A model generated the notes under the pieces. The model saw only the letters and a list, made by a program, of their open reading frames with translations. It ran no database searches and was not told where the DNA came from. From positions 1 through 64,000 of the forward strand of contig NZ_LISX01000023.1 of NCBI RefSeq assembly GCF_001905465.1: a stretch of 64,000 bases of DNA. The letters are read 5' to 3'. The translations under genes were made by a program, and so were the position numbers. Positions 16,013 to 24,490 of this stretch are shown here, piece after piece (the first letter of the stretch is position 1; the number at the start of each line of letters is the position of its first letter). The stretch comes from Kitasatospora sp. CB01950 (GTDB taxonomy: Bacteria; Actinomycetota; Actinomycetes; Streptomycetales; Streptomycetaceae).

Positions 16013-16945
16013 TCAGATCTCGTCGGAGGCCAGACCGGTGCGGAGCTTGGCGAGGGTGCGCGACAGCAGTCGGGAGACGTGCATCTGGGACAGGCCGAGG
16101 CGGGCGCCGATCTGCGACTGGGTGAGGTCCTCGGTGAACCGCATCGAGAGGATCAGCCGTTCCCGCTCGGGGAGTTCCGCGATCAGCGGCTTCAGCGCGA
16201 CCAGGTTCTCCACCAGGCCGTAGCCGCCGTCCACCCGGCCGAGGCGGTCGGCGGGCTGCTGCCCGTCGCCGTCGCCCGGGGCGGTCAGGTCGAGCGAGCC
16301 GGCGGTGTGCGCGTTGGCGGCGGCCAGGCCCTCGATCACCTCCTCCTCGGGCAGCGAGAGGTACTGGGCGAGGTCGGCGACGGTCGGCTCGCGGTCCAGG
16401 GTCTGGGCCAGCGCGTCCGCCGCCTTGGCCAGGTCGAGGCGAAGCTCCTGGAGCCGGCGCGGCACGTGCACGGACCAGGTGGTGTCGCGGAAATGGCGGC
16501 GTATCTCGCCGACGATGGTGGGCACCGCGTAGGTGGTGAACTCCACCCCGAGGGTCGGGTCGAACCGGTCGATGGCCTTGATCAGACCGACCGAGCCGAC
16601 CTGCAGCAGGTCCTCGTATGGCTCCTTGGTGCGGCCGAACCGGCGGATCGCGAACCTGACCAGGGTCAGGTTGAGCTCGACGAGCGTGCTGCGGACGTAC
16701 GAGTACTCGCGGGTGCCCTCCTCCAGGCCCGCCAGGCGGCGCAGCAGGACGCGGCTCAGCTCGCGGGCGTCGGCGGGGGCGGCGTGGGCGGGGTCCGCGA
16801 GGGCGTCCGCGAGGGCGTTCGCGACGGACCCGGAGCCCGGCAGGCTCCCCGTGATGTCGGACCCGCTGACCGAGGGCGTTCCGAGCGGCTCGGAGGTCGC
16901 CCCGGCGGGTGCGGACAGGAGAAGTTCATCAGTGGGCACAGGCAT
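16013..16945 (-). CDS. RNA polymerase sigma factor, SigB/SigF/SigG family
   Basis: The 310-residue protein is a group 3 sigma factor. After a disordered N-terminus of about 50 residues it has region 2 (DLLQVGSVGLIKAIDRFDPTLGVEFTTYAVPTIVGEIRRHFRD split over about 110-155), region 3, and region 4 with RERLILSMRFTEDLTQSQIGARLGLSQMHVSRLL. The ATG at 16943-16945 follows GGAAAGGAAAGG. Region 2 and 4 match the SigB/F type controlled by anti-sigma/antagonist switching, and the antagonist and anti-sigma genes lie directly downstream. The likely role is a stress or development regulon. Confidence 0.93.
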   Translation of the reverse strand: MPVPTDELLLSAPAGATSEPLGTPSVSGSDITGSLPGSGSVANALADALADPAHAAPADARELSRVLLRRLAGLEEGTREYSYVRSTLVELNLTLVRFAIRRFGRTKEPYEDLLQVGSVGLIKAIDRFDPTLGVEFTTYAVPTIVGEIRRHFRDTTWSVHVPRRLQELRLDLAKAADALAQTLDREPTVADLAQYLSLPEEEVIEGLAAANAHTAGSLDLTAPGDGDGQQPADRLGRVDGGYGLVENLVALKPLIAELPERERLILSMRFTEDLTQSQIGARLGLSQMHVSRLLSRTLAKLRTGLASDEI

Positions 16946-17150
16946 GCCTTTCCTTTCCTCGTCTCCGGCCGGTCCGTCCCCGGGTACCCGATCGTCCGCA
17001 GGTCATGCCCGGCAGACGTGTGGAGGTTTCGTGGGCACGGTTTCGGTGGCGCGCGTTCCGAGGTGCTGTGCATGACCTTCGGGCGACGGGGCAGGCGGAG
17101 CACGGACGCGGACCGCAGTCGGGCGGCCGCACCCGGTGAGGAGGAAAACC

Positions 17151-17531
17151 ATGGGCCGGATCGAGGAATCCGTGGAGATCGACGCGCCGATCGAGGCGGT
17201 CTACCGTGCGTGGACCGAGCGCGCGTCGCTGCCCGCCTGCATGCGCGGCGGTGCGGAGCGCGGCGTCGCCGCCGTCGAGGTGGCGCCGCTGGACCGGATC
17301 GCGTGGAGCGGCGGCGAGGAGCGGCCCGGGCACTCAGGGGTGGTGACCTTCCACCGCGCCGGGGCCGACGGTGAGGACAGCACCCGGGTGATGCTGCAGC
17401 TGGACACCGAGCCGCACGGGCTGTGGGACCACCTGGTGGAGGGGCTCGGCTTCACCGACCGGCACGTCATCGACGAACTCGCGGCGTTCAAGGCGGACGT
17501 CGAACGGGGCGGCCCGGGCCTGGCCGCCTGA
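17151..17531 (+). CDS. SRPBCC (START-like) family protein
   Basis: The 126-residue protein has the SRPBCC N-terminal pattern (IEESVEIDAPIEAVYRAW), a central beta sheet and the C-terminal helix, which forms a hydrophobic ligand pocket. The family includes cyclases, aromatases and lipid carriers; the ligand cannot be predicted. The ATG at 17151 follows GAGGAGGAAAACC. It is divergent from the sigma-factor gene across about 205 bp, so it could be a member of that sigma factor's regulon, which is inference only. It converges with the PRC-barrel gene. Confidence 0.85.
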   Translation: MGRIEESVEIDAPIEAVYRAWTERASLPACMRGGAERGVAAVEVAPLDRIAWSGGEERPGHSGVVTFHRAGADGEDSTRVMLQLDTEPHGLWDHLVEGLGFTDRHVIDELAAFKADVERGGPGLAA

Positions 17532-17594
17532 GCGCCGCCTCCAGGCCTTTCGGCGAGGTCTTTGGAGGTGCTCAGGCCTTCGGCGTTCCGGGGC

Positions 17595-17954
17595 TCAGCG
17601 GCGGGCGAGCCGCCGTTCGCCGCCCGCGCCGGTGGCGTAGTCCAGGTTGTAGTGCGCGAACACCTCCGGCTCCTGCTCGGCGGCCAGCACGCCGTCCACG
17701 TCGATGGACGGGGCGTCCTTCACGTCGTCGCGGCCGAACGGGACCCGCACGTAGCCGGGCCCGACCACGGCGTCCGCGACGGGTACGAACACCAGGCGCT
17801 TCTGGCGGCCGAACATGCCCACCGTGACGGTGGCGAAGGACGGCAGGTCGGTGGCGGTGTCGACGTAGATGTTCTCCAGGGCGCCGATCTTCTTGCTGTC
17901 CTGGTCGACCACGTCGTGACCGCGCCACTCGCGGATGTCGGCGATCTCGATCAT
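17595..17954 (-). CDS. PRC-barrel domain protein
   Basis: The 119-residue protein has a PRC-barrel fold pattern: the opening WRGHDVVDQDSKKIGALENIYVD is the typical first strand and turn (split here about residues 10-32), followed by LVFVPVADAVVGPGYVRVPF. Stand-alone PRC-barrel proteins are common and often stress-inducible in actinomycetes; no molecular role is proven. It is transcribed away from the MarR gene, with its start 79 bases downstream of that gene's stop. Confidence 0.88.
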   Translation of the reverse strand: MIEIADIREWRGHDVVDQDSKKIGALENIYVDTATDLPSFATVTVGMFGRQKRLVFVPVADAVVGPGYVRVPFGRDDVKDAPSIDVDGVLAAEQEPEVFAHYNLDYATGAGGERRLARR

Positions 17955-18033
17955 TGACGGCCTCCGTTGCTGCTTCGGTCGGTCCGATGGATGGCCGGGC
18001 CCACGGCTGCGCGGACTCCCGACCTGTCCATGG

Positions 18034-18489
18034 TCAGCGAAGCCGGTCGGGCTCGCCCGTCCGCGCCGCCGGGCCCGGCGGGAGCAGCAGGCCGGCCAGT
18101 TCGTCGAGCAGCTCGGCGACCCGGCGGGCCTGCTCCGGATCGGGGACGGCCCGGGCGATGACGGGCTCGGCGGGACGGGCGACCCGGGCCCGGATGTAGT
18201 GGCGGGCCGGCTCGGAGGCGCTCAGCAGGGTGCGCCGACCGTCCGCAGGGTCGGGGACGGCGTCCAGCAGGCCGCGTTCGCGCAGGCGGGCGACCGAGGT
18301 GGAGACGTGGCTCTGGGCGAAGCCGGTACGGACCCGGATGTCCTGCACCGAGGTGTTCGGGTGCCGGTACACGTCGGAGATCACCGCGATCTCGCCGGGG
18401 GAGAGGGTCGCCGAGGCGTGATCGGTGACCATCTCCCGGCCGAGCTCGGTCAGTCGCTTGCCGAGCCGCAGAAGTCGTACGCCGTCCAT
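18034..18489 (-). CDS. MarR-family transcriptional regulator
   Basis: The 151-residue protein has the MarR winged-helix pattern: DIRVRTGFAQSHVSTSVARLRERGLL is the recognition helix region (about 52-78) and VPDPADGRRTLLSAS the wing. MarR proteins are dimers that bind palindromes and are released by small phenolic or oxidising ligands. It is divergent from a methyltransferase gene; the 53-bp gap contains two overlapping 18-bp inverted repeats that are very likely its operators, which predicts autoregulation plus control of the methyltransferase. Confidence 0.92.
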   Translation of the reverse strand: MDGVRLLRLGKRLTELGREMVTDHASATLSPGEIAVISDVYRHPNTSVQDIRVRTGFAQSHVSTSVARLRERGLLDAVPDPADGRRTLLSASEPARHYIRARVARPAEPVIARAVPDPEQARRVAELLDELAGLLLPPGPAARTGEPDRLR

Positions 18490-18500
18490 GCGCGGCAGAA

Positions 18501-18532
18501 TACATCTTCACAGATGCATCGGTGCCGATGTA
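18501..18532. promoter_or_regulatory. Two overlapping palindromic operators between MarR and methyltransferase genes
   Basis: The first site is TACATC-N6-GATGCA (18501-18518) and the second TGCATC-N6-GATGTA (18515-18532). They share GCAT, and the whole 32-bp element is symmetric about 18516.5. Each has the half-site length and spacing of a MarR operator, so two dimers on the helix are suggested. The element is more A/T-rich than its surroundings and covers the probable promoters of both genes. Confidence 0.75.
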
Positions 18533-18542
18533 GTTTTCCGGC

Positions 18543-19472
18543 ATGACGAACCACGAGCCGGTCAGCGCCGGCCTGCCCACTGCCACCGCCGGCCTGCCCG
18601 GTGCCGCTTCCGCCGCCGGCCTGCCCGGTGCCGCTTCCGCCGCCGGACTGCCGGCTGCCGCTTCCGCCGCCGAGCAGCTGAGCCCCGTGTCCCGCACCGC
18701 CCTCGCCGTGGCCCGGGGCCGCGCCTACGAGAGCGCCCAGCCCGAGCCGCTGTTCACCGACCCCTACGCGCTCGCCTTCGTCACCGCCGCCGGCGCCCCG
18801 CCGCGCCCCGCCGACACCGTGCTCGGGCCGCTCGCGCGCCGCCTGCTCATGCACGGCATCCTGCGAACCCGCCACTACGACGACGGGCTGCTCGCCGCCG
18901 ACGCCCGCCAGGTCGTGGTGCTCGCTGCCGGACTCGACACCCGTGCCTACCGGCTGCCCTGGCCGGACGGCACCCGCCTGTACGAGATCGACCTGCCGCC
19001 CGTCCTCGCCTTCAAGGAGCAGGTCCTCACCGCCCAGGACGCCCGGCCGCGGTGCGAGCGCACCGCGCTGCCCGCCGACCTCACCGACCCCCGCTGGCCC
19101 GAGCAGCTCCGGGCCGCCGGCTTCGATCCCGCGCAGCCCACCGCCTGGCTCGCCGAAGGGCTGCTGGTCTACCTCGAAGCCGACCAGGCCGCTCAACTGC
19201 TCACCACCGTCGGCGAGTTGTCCGCCCCCGGCAGCCGACTGCTGGTCGAACAGGGACGCGACGTCAGCCGCACCCCCGTCGAGGAGGGCCTCACCGAAAT
19301 GACCTCGCTGTGGCGCGGCGGCCTCGGGCCCGGCACCGCCGACTGGCTCGACGCCCACGGCTGGACCACCCGCTTCACCTCGCTCGACGACATCGCCAAC
19401 GCCCACGGCCGGGTTCTGCCGCCCGCCACCGGCACCGTCGTCAACGGCTTCCTGGAGGCCGTCCGGGCCTGA
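18543..19472 (+). CDS. SAM-dependent methyltransferase, TIGR00027/PPM1-like family
   Basis: The 309-residue protein matches the actinobacterial leucine-carboxymethyltransferase-like family (TIGR00027): SRTALAVARGRAYESAQP, the RTRHYDD helix, motif I VVVLAAGLDTRAYRL, YEIDLPPVLAFKEQ and LAEGLLVYLEADQ. Substrates are generally unknown, although members can O-methylate natural products. Residues 9-45 are a 9-residue repeat (AGLPGAASA, about three copies) encoded by 27-bp DNA repeats and absent from the fold. The start at 18543 is only 10 bases past the operator region, so the transcript may be nearly leaderless. Confidence 0.92.
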   Translation: MTNHEPVSAGLPTATAGLPGAASAAGLPGAASAAGLPAAASAAEQLSPVSRTALAVARGRAYESAQPEPLFTDPYALAFVTAAGAPPRPADTVLGPLARRLLMHGILRTRHYDDGLLAADARQVVVLAAGLDTRAYRLPWPDGTRLYEIDLPPVLAFKEQVLTAQDARPRCERTALPADLTDPRWPEQLRAAGFDPAQPTAWLAEGLLVYLEADQAAQLLTTVGELSAPGSRLLVEQGRDVSRTPVEEGLTEMTSLWRGGLGPGTADWLDAHGWTTRFTSLDDIANAHGRVLPPATGTVVNGFLEAVRA

Positions 19473-19485
19473 GCCCCCACGCGCC

Positions 19486-19535
19486 TGCGGCACCCGCCCG
19501 TCCGCCTTCGAGCAGGCGAACGGGCGGGTGCCGCA
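19486..19535. terminator. Very strong bidirectional terminator hairpin
   Basis: A 16-bp perfect outer stem (TGCGGCACCCGCCCGT and its complement) continues, after one mismatch, into CGCCT/AGGCG with a short loop. It lies between the stop codons of the convergent methyltransferase and cellulase genes. Confidence 0.9.
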
Positions 19536-19546
19536 CCGGGATCGGG

Positions 19547-21424
19547 TCAGAAGGTCGCGGTGCAGACCGGCGTCGCCGTGGCCACCGCCGAGGAGTCCGT
19601 CCGGGTCGCCTGAACGCCGAACGTGGTGGACGCCGCCGGGGCCAGCGCACCGTTGTAGGCCTGGCTGTTCGCCGTCACCGTCTGCCCGCTGCGGGTGACG
19701 TCGGCGCTCCAACTCCCGCTGATCTGAAGCCCGGTGGGCCACGTCCAGACCACCCGCCAGCTCTTGGTGGCGGCCGCGCCGGTGTTGGTGACCGTCACCG
19801 TCGCGGTCAGGCCGCTGCCCCAGTCGTTCAGGCTGATCGCCGCCGAACACCCGGCGCTTCCCCCGCCGCCCGACGAGGTGGTCGCCGTCACCGCCGACGA
19901 CGCCGCCGACACGTTGCCCGCCGCGTCCTTCGCCCGGACCGTGTACGTGTACGCCGTCGCCGCGCTCAACCCGCTGTCGGTGTAGGAGGTTCCGGTCACC
20001 GAGGCGACCTTCGAACCGCCCCGGTACACGTCGTACCCCGTCACGCCGGTGTTGTCGGTCGACGCCGTCCAGGACAGCGACACGCTGCTCGCCGTCGTCC
20101 CCGTCACCGCCAACCCGCCCGGCACCGTGGGTGCTTGCGTGTCACCTGTGCCGCCGCCCGAACCGCCGGAGAAATTGGGGGACTTGACCGACGCCAGGTA
20201 GCCGTCCTTCACCGTGTTCACGGTCGTCCAGTCGTCGTTCAGGATGCCGCCGGTGTCACCCGAGTTCGGGTTCCACGACCAGAACGTCCACTGGAAGGAG
20301 TCCGCGCCCGCCGTCGCCGTCGGCCGCAGATACTGCACCAGCGCCTTCAACCACGTCTGGTCGGTGGCGGATTGCAGCGTGGTGCCGAACTCGCCGACCC
20401 ACACCGGGGCGATGCTCTGGTTGAACAGGTAGCCCCAGTTCTTGTCCCAGACGCCCGGCATGTTCGACGGGAAACTCGGGTCGGTGAACCAGGGCTGCTG
20501 CGCCACGCTGGTCGCGTAGTCGTGCGCCGAGTACACCACCCGGTTGGCGACGCTCAGTTGGACCGGGTACTGTCCCGCGCCCTGCAGGTTGCCGCCCCAC
20601 CAGTACGAGGAGCCGTTGAAGGACTGCACGCCCTCCACGAAGATCAGCAGCTTCGAGTTGGCCGACAGCACTGCCTCGCCGCCGCGCTGCGCCGCCAACC
20701 GCCAGTCGGTGGACTGGTCGCCGCAGCCCCAACAGGCCGGGTCGTGCGGCTCGTTGTGCAGGTCGATGCCGACCACCGCCGAGTTGCCCGCGTACCGGGC
20801 GGCGATCGTCTTCAGGTTCGCCAGCCAGGTCGACTCCGGCACCGAGGAGGTGTACCAGAGCGCCGACTGCCCGCCGGAGTCCGGGCGGTGGCGGTCGAGG
20901 ATCACCTTCATGCCCACGGCGCCCGCGTAGGTGACCAGCTTGTCCATCACGCCGAGCGAGTTCAGGCCGACCAGGTCGGCGTTCATGCCGCCGGAGGTGT
21001 TGATGCTGGTGGGCGTGGTGCCCTTGAAGATGTCGTCGCTGTACGGCAGTCGGATGGTGTTGTAGCCCAGCGACTTCATCTGGTCGATCATCGATTTGTA
21101 GTCGCGGCTCCACAGGCCGTGCGGCACGTAGTTGGAGGTCTCGAAGCCGAACCAGTTGATGCCGGCGATCCGGACCGGGGTGCCGGCCTCGTCCAGGATC
21201 TGGCGGCCGCTGGTGTGCCAGAAACCGGCACCGGCCGTGGCTGCCGCTCCCGGAACGGCGGATGCGGTGGCGGCGGACGCGGCAGGGACGGCGGGGGTGG
21301 CGGGGGCCGCTGGGGCTGCCGGGGCGGCGGCGAAGGTGAGCGCGAGCAGGGCGGCCAGCGCGGTGGCGGCGGGGCCCGCCAGGCGGCGTGGGAGGCGGGT
21401 GCGGCGGGGCAGGAGGAGTCGCAT
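19547..21424 (-). CDS. Secreted endoglucanase: GH5 catalytic domain, FN3 and CBM2
   Basis: The 625-residue protein has an Arg-rich signal peptide and Ala/Pro region (1-65), a GH5 catalytic domain (about 66-412), an Ser/Gly linker, one fibronectin type III domain (about 429-515) and a C-terminal family 2 carbohydrate-binding module (about 522-625) bounded by cysteines. The acid/base Glu225 is in HNEP and the nucleophile Glu345 in VGEFG, both intact. It should cut cellulose or related beta-glucans outside the cell. The ATG at 21422-21424 follows a GAGGAACGAG region. A perfect CebR box lies about 100 bp upstream, so induction by cello-oligosaccharides is predicted. Confidence 0.95.
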   Translation of the reverse strand: MRLLLPRRTRLPRRLAGPAATALAALLALTFAAAPAAPAAPATPAVPAASAATASAVPGAAATAGAGFWHTSGRQILDEAGTPVRIAGINWFGFETSNYVPHGLWSRDYKSMIDQMKSLGYNTIRLPYSDDIFKGTTPTSINTSGGMNADLVGLNSLGVMDKLVTYAGAVGMKVILDRHRPDSGGQSALWYTSSVPESTWLANLKTIAARYAGNSAVVGIDLHNEPHDPACWGCGDQSTDWRLAAQRGGEAVLSANSKLLIFVEGVQSFNGSSYWWGGNLQGAGQYPVQLSVANRVVYSAHDYATSVAQQPWFTDPSFPSNMPGVWDKNWGYLFNQSIAPVWVGEFGTTLQSATDQTWLKALVQYLRPTATAGADSFQWTFWSWNPNSGDTGGILNDDWTTVNTVKDGYLASVKSPNFSGGSGGGTGDTQAPTVPGGLAVTGTTASSVSLSWTASTDNTGVTGYDVYRGGSKVASVTGTSYTDSGLSAATAYTYTVRAKDAAGNVSAASSAVTATTSSGGGGSAGCSAAISLNDWGSGLTATVTVTNTGAAATKSWRVVWTWPTGLQISGSWSADVTRSGQTVTANSQAYNGALAPAASTTFGVQATRTDSSAVATATPVCTATF

Positions 21425-21521
21425 GGTCTCGTTCCTCTGTGAGCGCGGGTGGGGGCGTCCGACAGGGCCCTTGGGGGTGCGGGACATCACGCCAGATGCG
21501 CTCGGGCGGTGTCAATAGCCT

Positions 21522-21535
21522 TGGGAGCGCTCCCA
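21522..21535. promoter_or_regulatory. CebR box
   Basis: TGGGAGCGCTCCCA is a perfect 14-bp palindrome identical to the published consensus bound by CebR, the cello-oligosaccharide-responsive repressor of cellulase genes. It lies 98 bp upstream of the cellulase ATG and 192 bp upstream of the divergent sugar kinase gene. The rest of the 303-bp gap holds an 11-12-bp GTGCGT-type repeat at about 21640-21705. Confidence 0.9.
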
Positions 21536-21727
21536 CTTGAGGTGCGGAGACCCCGGGCGGCGGGCTGAAAGGTACATCGTTCGGGGGCGGTGCGCATTGA
21601 CGCGGGGCGGGGCGCGGTGATGGAGTCCGAGGCGGTCCGGCGTGCGTCCGGTGTGCGCCCCGGGTGCGTCCCGGGTGCGTACGGAGTGCGTTCGGGGTGC
21701 GTTCGCCCTGATGGGAGGCTGGTTTCG

Positions 21728-22666
21728 ATGGCAGGTCGGTCGATCACCGTGGTCGGGGAGTGCGTCGCCGACGCGTTCGTCGAGCGCGGCGCTGCGCGCC
21801 CCGGCGAGTTGGCGCTGCGGGTGCTGCCCGGCGGAGGCCCGGCGAACACCGCCGTGGCGCTCGCCCGGCTGGGCACGCCGACACGGTTCCTCGGACGGAT
21901 CTCCACCGACCCGTTCGGCGACCTGTTCCGCGCCCACCTGGCCGACTCCGGCGTGGACCTGACGGGCGCCGTCCGGGCCGCCGAGCCCAGCACCCTGGCG
22001 CTCGCCGCGCTCGACGGCGACGGCCACGCCTCCTACTCGTTCCACGCCGAGCGCACTGCCGACTGGCAGTGGACGGAGGGCGAGTTGGCGGCGGCCCGGG
22101 CCGACGGCGCGGTGTGCGTGCACACCGGCTCACTGGCGCTGGTGCGCGAACCCGGCGGCCCCCGGATCGAGGACCTGCTGGCCGACGTCCGGGCCACCGC
22201 CACCGTCTCGATCGACCCCAACGTCCGCCCCCTGCTGGTCGATCCGTCGGCCTACCGGCGGCGGCTGGCCCGCTGGTGCGCACTCGCCGACATCCTGCGC
22301 CTCAGCGCCGACGACCTCGCGCTGCTGCTGCCCGACACCACGCCCGAACAGGCCTGCGACCACTGGCACGAGGCCGGCGCCCGGCTGGTGGTGATCACCC
22401 TGGCCGAACACGGCGCGCTCGCCTCCCTGGACGGCCGGCGGATCCGGGTGCCCGCGCCGCCGACCACCGTGGTGGACACCGTCGGCGCGGGCGACTCGTT
22501 CACTGCCGGACTGCTCCACGCGCTCGCCGAACAGGGCTTCCTGGGCGGGCGGTTGGACGCCCTGACGATGTCCGGCCTTGAGCAGGCCGGCGCGTTCGCG
22601 GCGCGGGTCGCGGCCCGGACGGTCGCGGTGGCCGGGGCCAACCCGCCGTGGGCCGAGGAGCTTTGA
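21728..22666 (+). CDS. PfkB-family sugar kinase (fructokinase/ribokinase-like)
   Basis: The 312-residue protein is a ribokinase-fold carbohydrate kinase. It has GGGPANTAVALARLG near residue 36 (first PfkB signature), SIDPNVRP, and the second signature DTVGAGDSFTAGLL near 250 with the catalytic Asp. A fructokinase-like specificity is the common annotation, but the sugar cannot be decided from sequence. The ATG at 21728 has GGGAGG upstream. Being divergent from the CebR-box cellulase, it may take part in using the released sugars. Confidence 0.93.
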   Translation: MAGRSITVVGECVADAFVERGAARPGELALRVLPGGGPANTAVALARLGTPTRFLGRISTDPFGDLFRAHLADSGVDLTGAVRAAEPSTLALAALDGDGHASYSFHAERTADWQWTEGELAAARADGAVCVHTGSLALVREPGGPRIEDLLADVRATATVSIDPNVRPLLVDPSAYRRRLARWCALADILRLSADDLALLLPDTTPEQACDHWHEAGARLVVITLAEHGALASLDGRRIRVPAPPTTVVDTVGAGDSFTAGLLHALAEQGFLGGRLDALTMSGLEQAGAFAARVAARTVAVAGANPPWAEEL

Positions 22667-22674
22667 GCCGTTCG

Positions 22675-22738
22675 GTCGGCAGTGTCGGCAGCGTCGGCAG
22701 CGTCGGCAGGGTCACCGGGGTCGCCGGGGTCACCAGGG
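22675..22738. repeat. 9-bp tandem repeats over a stop codon
   Basis: Four copies of GTCGGCAGC-like units are followed by three GGTCACCGG-like units. The last contains the stop codon (TCA, 22730-22732) of the minus-strand SDR gene, and the same triplet recurs in frame at 22712-22714. Confidence 0.7.
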
Positions 22739-23467
22739 CAGCGGGCCGTCCTCGTTGAAGAACCGGCCGGTCGGACCGTCGGCGGGCAGGGTGGCCAGCC
22801 GCACCGCGATGACCGCGCCCTGGGCGGGAGTTCGGGTGCCGCGGTGGCCGTTGAGGTCGGTGTCGCAGAAGCCCGGACAGGCCAGGTTGACCAGGATGCC
22901 GTCGCCGCTCAACGCCTTCGCGTACTGCACCGTCACCGCGTTCAGGAAGGTCTTCGACGGCGCGTACGCCGCCGAGACCAGCCCCGCGAACTCGTCCCGG
23001 TCGGACTGCAACGCCAACGAGCCCACGCCGCTGGACATGTTGACGATCCGCGGCGCGGCCGAGCGGCGCAGCAGCGGCAGGACGGCGTTGGTCACCCGCA
23101 TCACCCCCAGTACGTTGGTGTCCACCACCTGCCGTACCAGCTCCAGGTCGACGGTGGTCGGCTCCTGATTCCAACTGCCTGCCACCGCCGCATTGTTGAC
23201 CAGCACGTCGAGCCGCCCGAAGCGCTCCTCCAGCAGCTTCGCGGCGGCCGTCGCGGAGGCGTCGTCGGCGACGTCCAGCGGCACTCCGAAGGCGTCCACG
23301 CCGCAGGCGCGCAGCGTTCGCACCGCGTCCTCGCGACGCTGTGCGTCGCGGGCGCCGACGCCGACCTGCCAGCCCAACTCGCCCAGACCGGCGGCGATTT
23401 CGTACCCGATGCCCTTGTTCGCGCCGGTCACCAGCGCGACGGTCCGTCCGTTCGTGTTCTCGTTCAT
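22730..23467 (-). CDS. Short-chain dehydrogenase/reductase (SDR)
   Basis: The 245-residue protein is a classical SDR: cofactor motif TGANKGIG near residues 15-22, NNAA near 90, the catalytic Ser in MSSGVGS and the YxxxK in YAPSK (about residues 167-171). The glycine pattern and the lack of an acidic residue after strand 2 (GARDAQRRED) favour NADP(H), as in carbonyl-reductase-like members. It is divergent from a LysR regulator across 90 bp that contain a perfect palindrome, so it is the likely target of that regulator. Confidence 0.93.
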   Translation of the reverse strand: MNENTNGRTVALVTGANKGIGYEIAAGLGELGWQVGVGARDAQRREDAVRTLRACGVDAFGVPLDVADDASATAAAKLLEERFGRLDVLVNNAAVAGSWNQEPTTVDLELVRQVVDTNVLGVMRVTNAVLPLLRRSAAPRIVNMSSGVGSLALQSDRDEFAGLVSAAYAPSKTFLNAVTVQYAKALSGDGILVNLACPGFCDTDLNGHRGTRTPAQGAVIAVRLATLPADGPTGRFFNEDGPLPW

Positions 23468-23523
23468 GCCGCCATGCTCGGGCCCGGCCCGGTGCGGCGG
23501 CAAAGACCGATCGGGTGCGGGGG

Positions 23524-23542
23524 CGATACCCGGCGGGTATCG
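23524..23542. promoter_or_regulatory. Palindromic LysR-type operator
   Basis: CGATACCC-GGC-GGGTATCG is a perfect 8+8 inverted repeat with a 3-bp spacer and contains the LysR T-N11-A motif (T at 23527, A at 23539). It lies in the SDR/LysR divergent gap, 15 bp before the LysR start codon. Confidence 0.8.
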
Positions 23543-23557
23543 GTCTAGGCTGGGCCG

Positions 23558-24436
23558 GTGGAGACCAGGGAACTGCGCTACTTCGTGGCCGTGGCCGAGG
23601 AGTTGCACTTCGGGCGGGCGGCCCGGCGGCTCGGGATCGCGCAGCCGCCGCTGTCGCGGGCGATCGCCCAGCTGGAACGGCGGCTCGGCACCGTGCTGCT
23701 GGAACGCGACAGTCGGGGCGTCGCGCTCACCGGTTCGGGGCACGTGCTGCTGCGCGAGGGCCGCACCGTGCTGGCGGCTGTTGCCGCGGCCGAGGCCCGC
23801 ACCCGGCGGGCCGGGCAGCCGCCCGGGCTGGTGCTGGCCGCGAAGGCCGGCGCGTCCACCGAACTGCTGGCCGCCCTGCTCGACGCGTACGCCGCCCGGC
23901 CGGACCCGGTGCCGGTGGACCTGCGGCTGTGCCGATTCGGCGAACAGTCGCGCCTGCTGCGCGAGGGCGCGGTGGACGCGGCGCTGCTGCACCTGCCGTT
24001 CGACACCACCGAGGGCCTGGACAGCGAGGAACTGCACACCGAGGGCCGGGTCGCACTGCTTCCCGCCGGTCACCCGCTGGCCGCCCGCCCCGCGCTGCGA
24101 CTCGCCGAACTCGCCGCGCTGCCCCATCTGCCCGCGCCGCGCTTCCCGCGCCGCGACGGCAGCTACCCCGACGGGCCCGGCCCCGAGATCCGCGACACCA
24201 CCCAGCTCAGTCAGTTGGTCGCGCTGGGCCGGATGCACGCCGTGCTGCCCGAGTCGGCCCGCAGCCAACTGCGTCCCGGCGTCGCCGTCGTCCCCGTGCT
24301 CGACGCCCCGCCCGTCACCACCGTGCTGGCCTGGGACCCGGCCGCCCGCTCCCGCCCGCTGGCCGGGCTGGTGCGGACGGCCGTGGAGGTGTTCGGTGGG
24401 GGCGGGCCGAACGGCGTTGTGGTCGACGGGAGTTGA
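23558..24436 (+). CDS. LysR-family transcriptional regulator
   Basis: The 292-residue protein has the LysR winged helix at the N-terminus (ELRYFVAVAEELHFGRAARRLG and QPPLSRAIAQLERRLG within residues 4-45) and a periplasmic-binding-protein-like effector domain from about residue 90. The GTG at 23558 is required by the family's conserved N-terminus. It is divergent from the SDR gene with a palindromic T-N11-A site between them, the standard LysR arrangement for activating a neighbour in the presence of an inducer. Confidence 0.95.
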   Translation: METRELRYFVAVAEELHFGRAARRLGIAQPPLSRAIAQLERRLGTVLLERDSRGVALTGSGHVLLREGRTVLAAVAAAEARTRRAGQPPGLVLAAKAGASTELLAALLDAYAARPDPVPVDLRLCRFGEQSRLLREGAVDAALLHLPFDTTEGLDSEELHTEGRVALLPAGHPLAARPALRLAELAALPHLPAPRFPRRDGSYPDGPGPEIRDTTQLSQLVALGRMHAVLPESARSQLRPGVAVVPVLDAPPVTTVLAWDPAARSRPLAGLVRTAVEVFGGGGPNGVVVDGS

Positions 24437-24490
24437 TCAACTGTGCTGGTGAGGTGGCGAGTTGGTGAACTCGCTTGGTGGCGGCACGAG

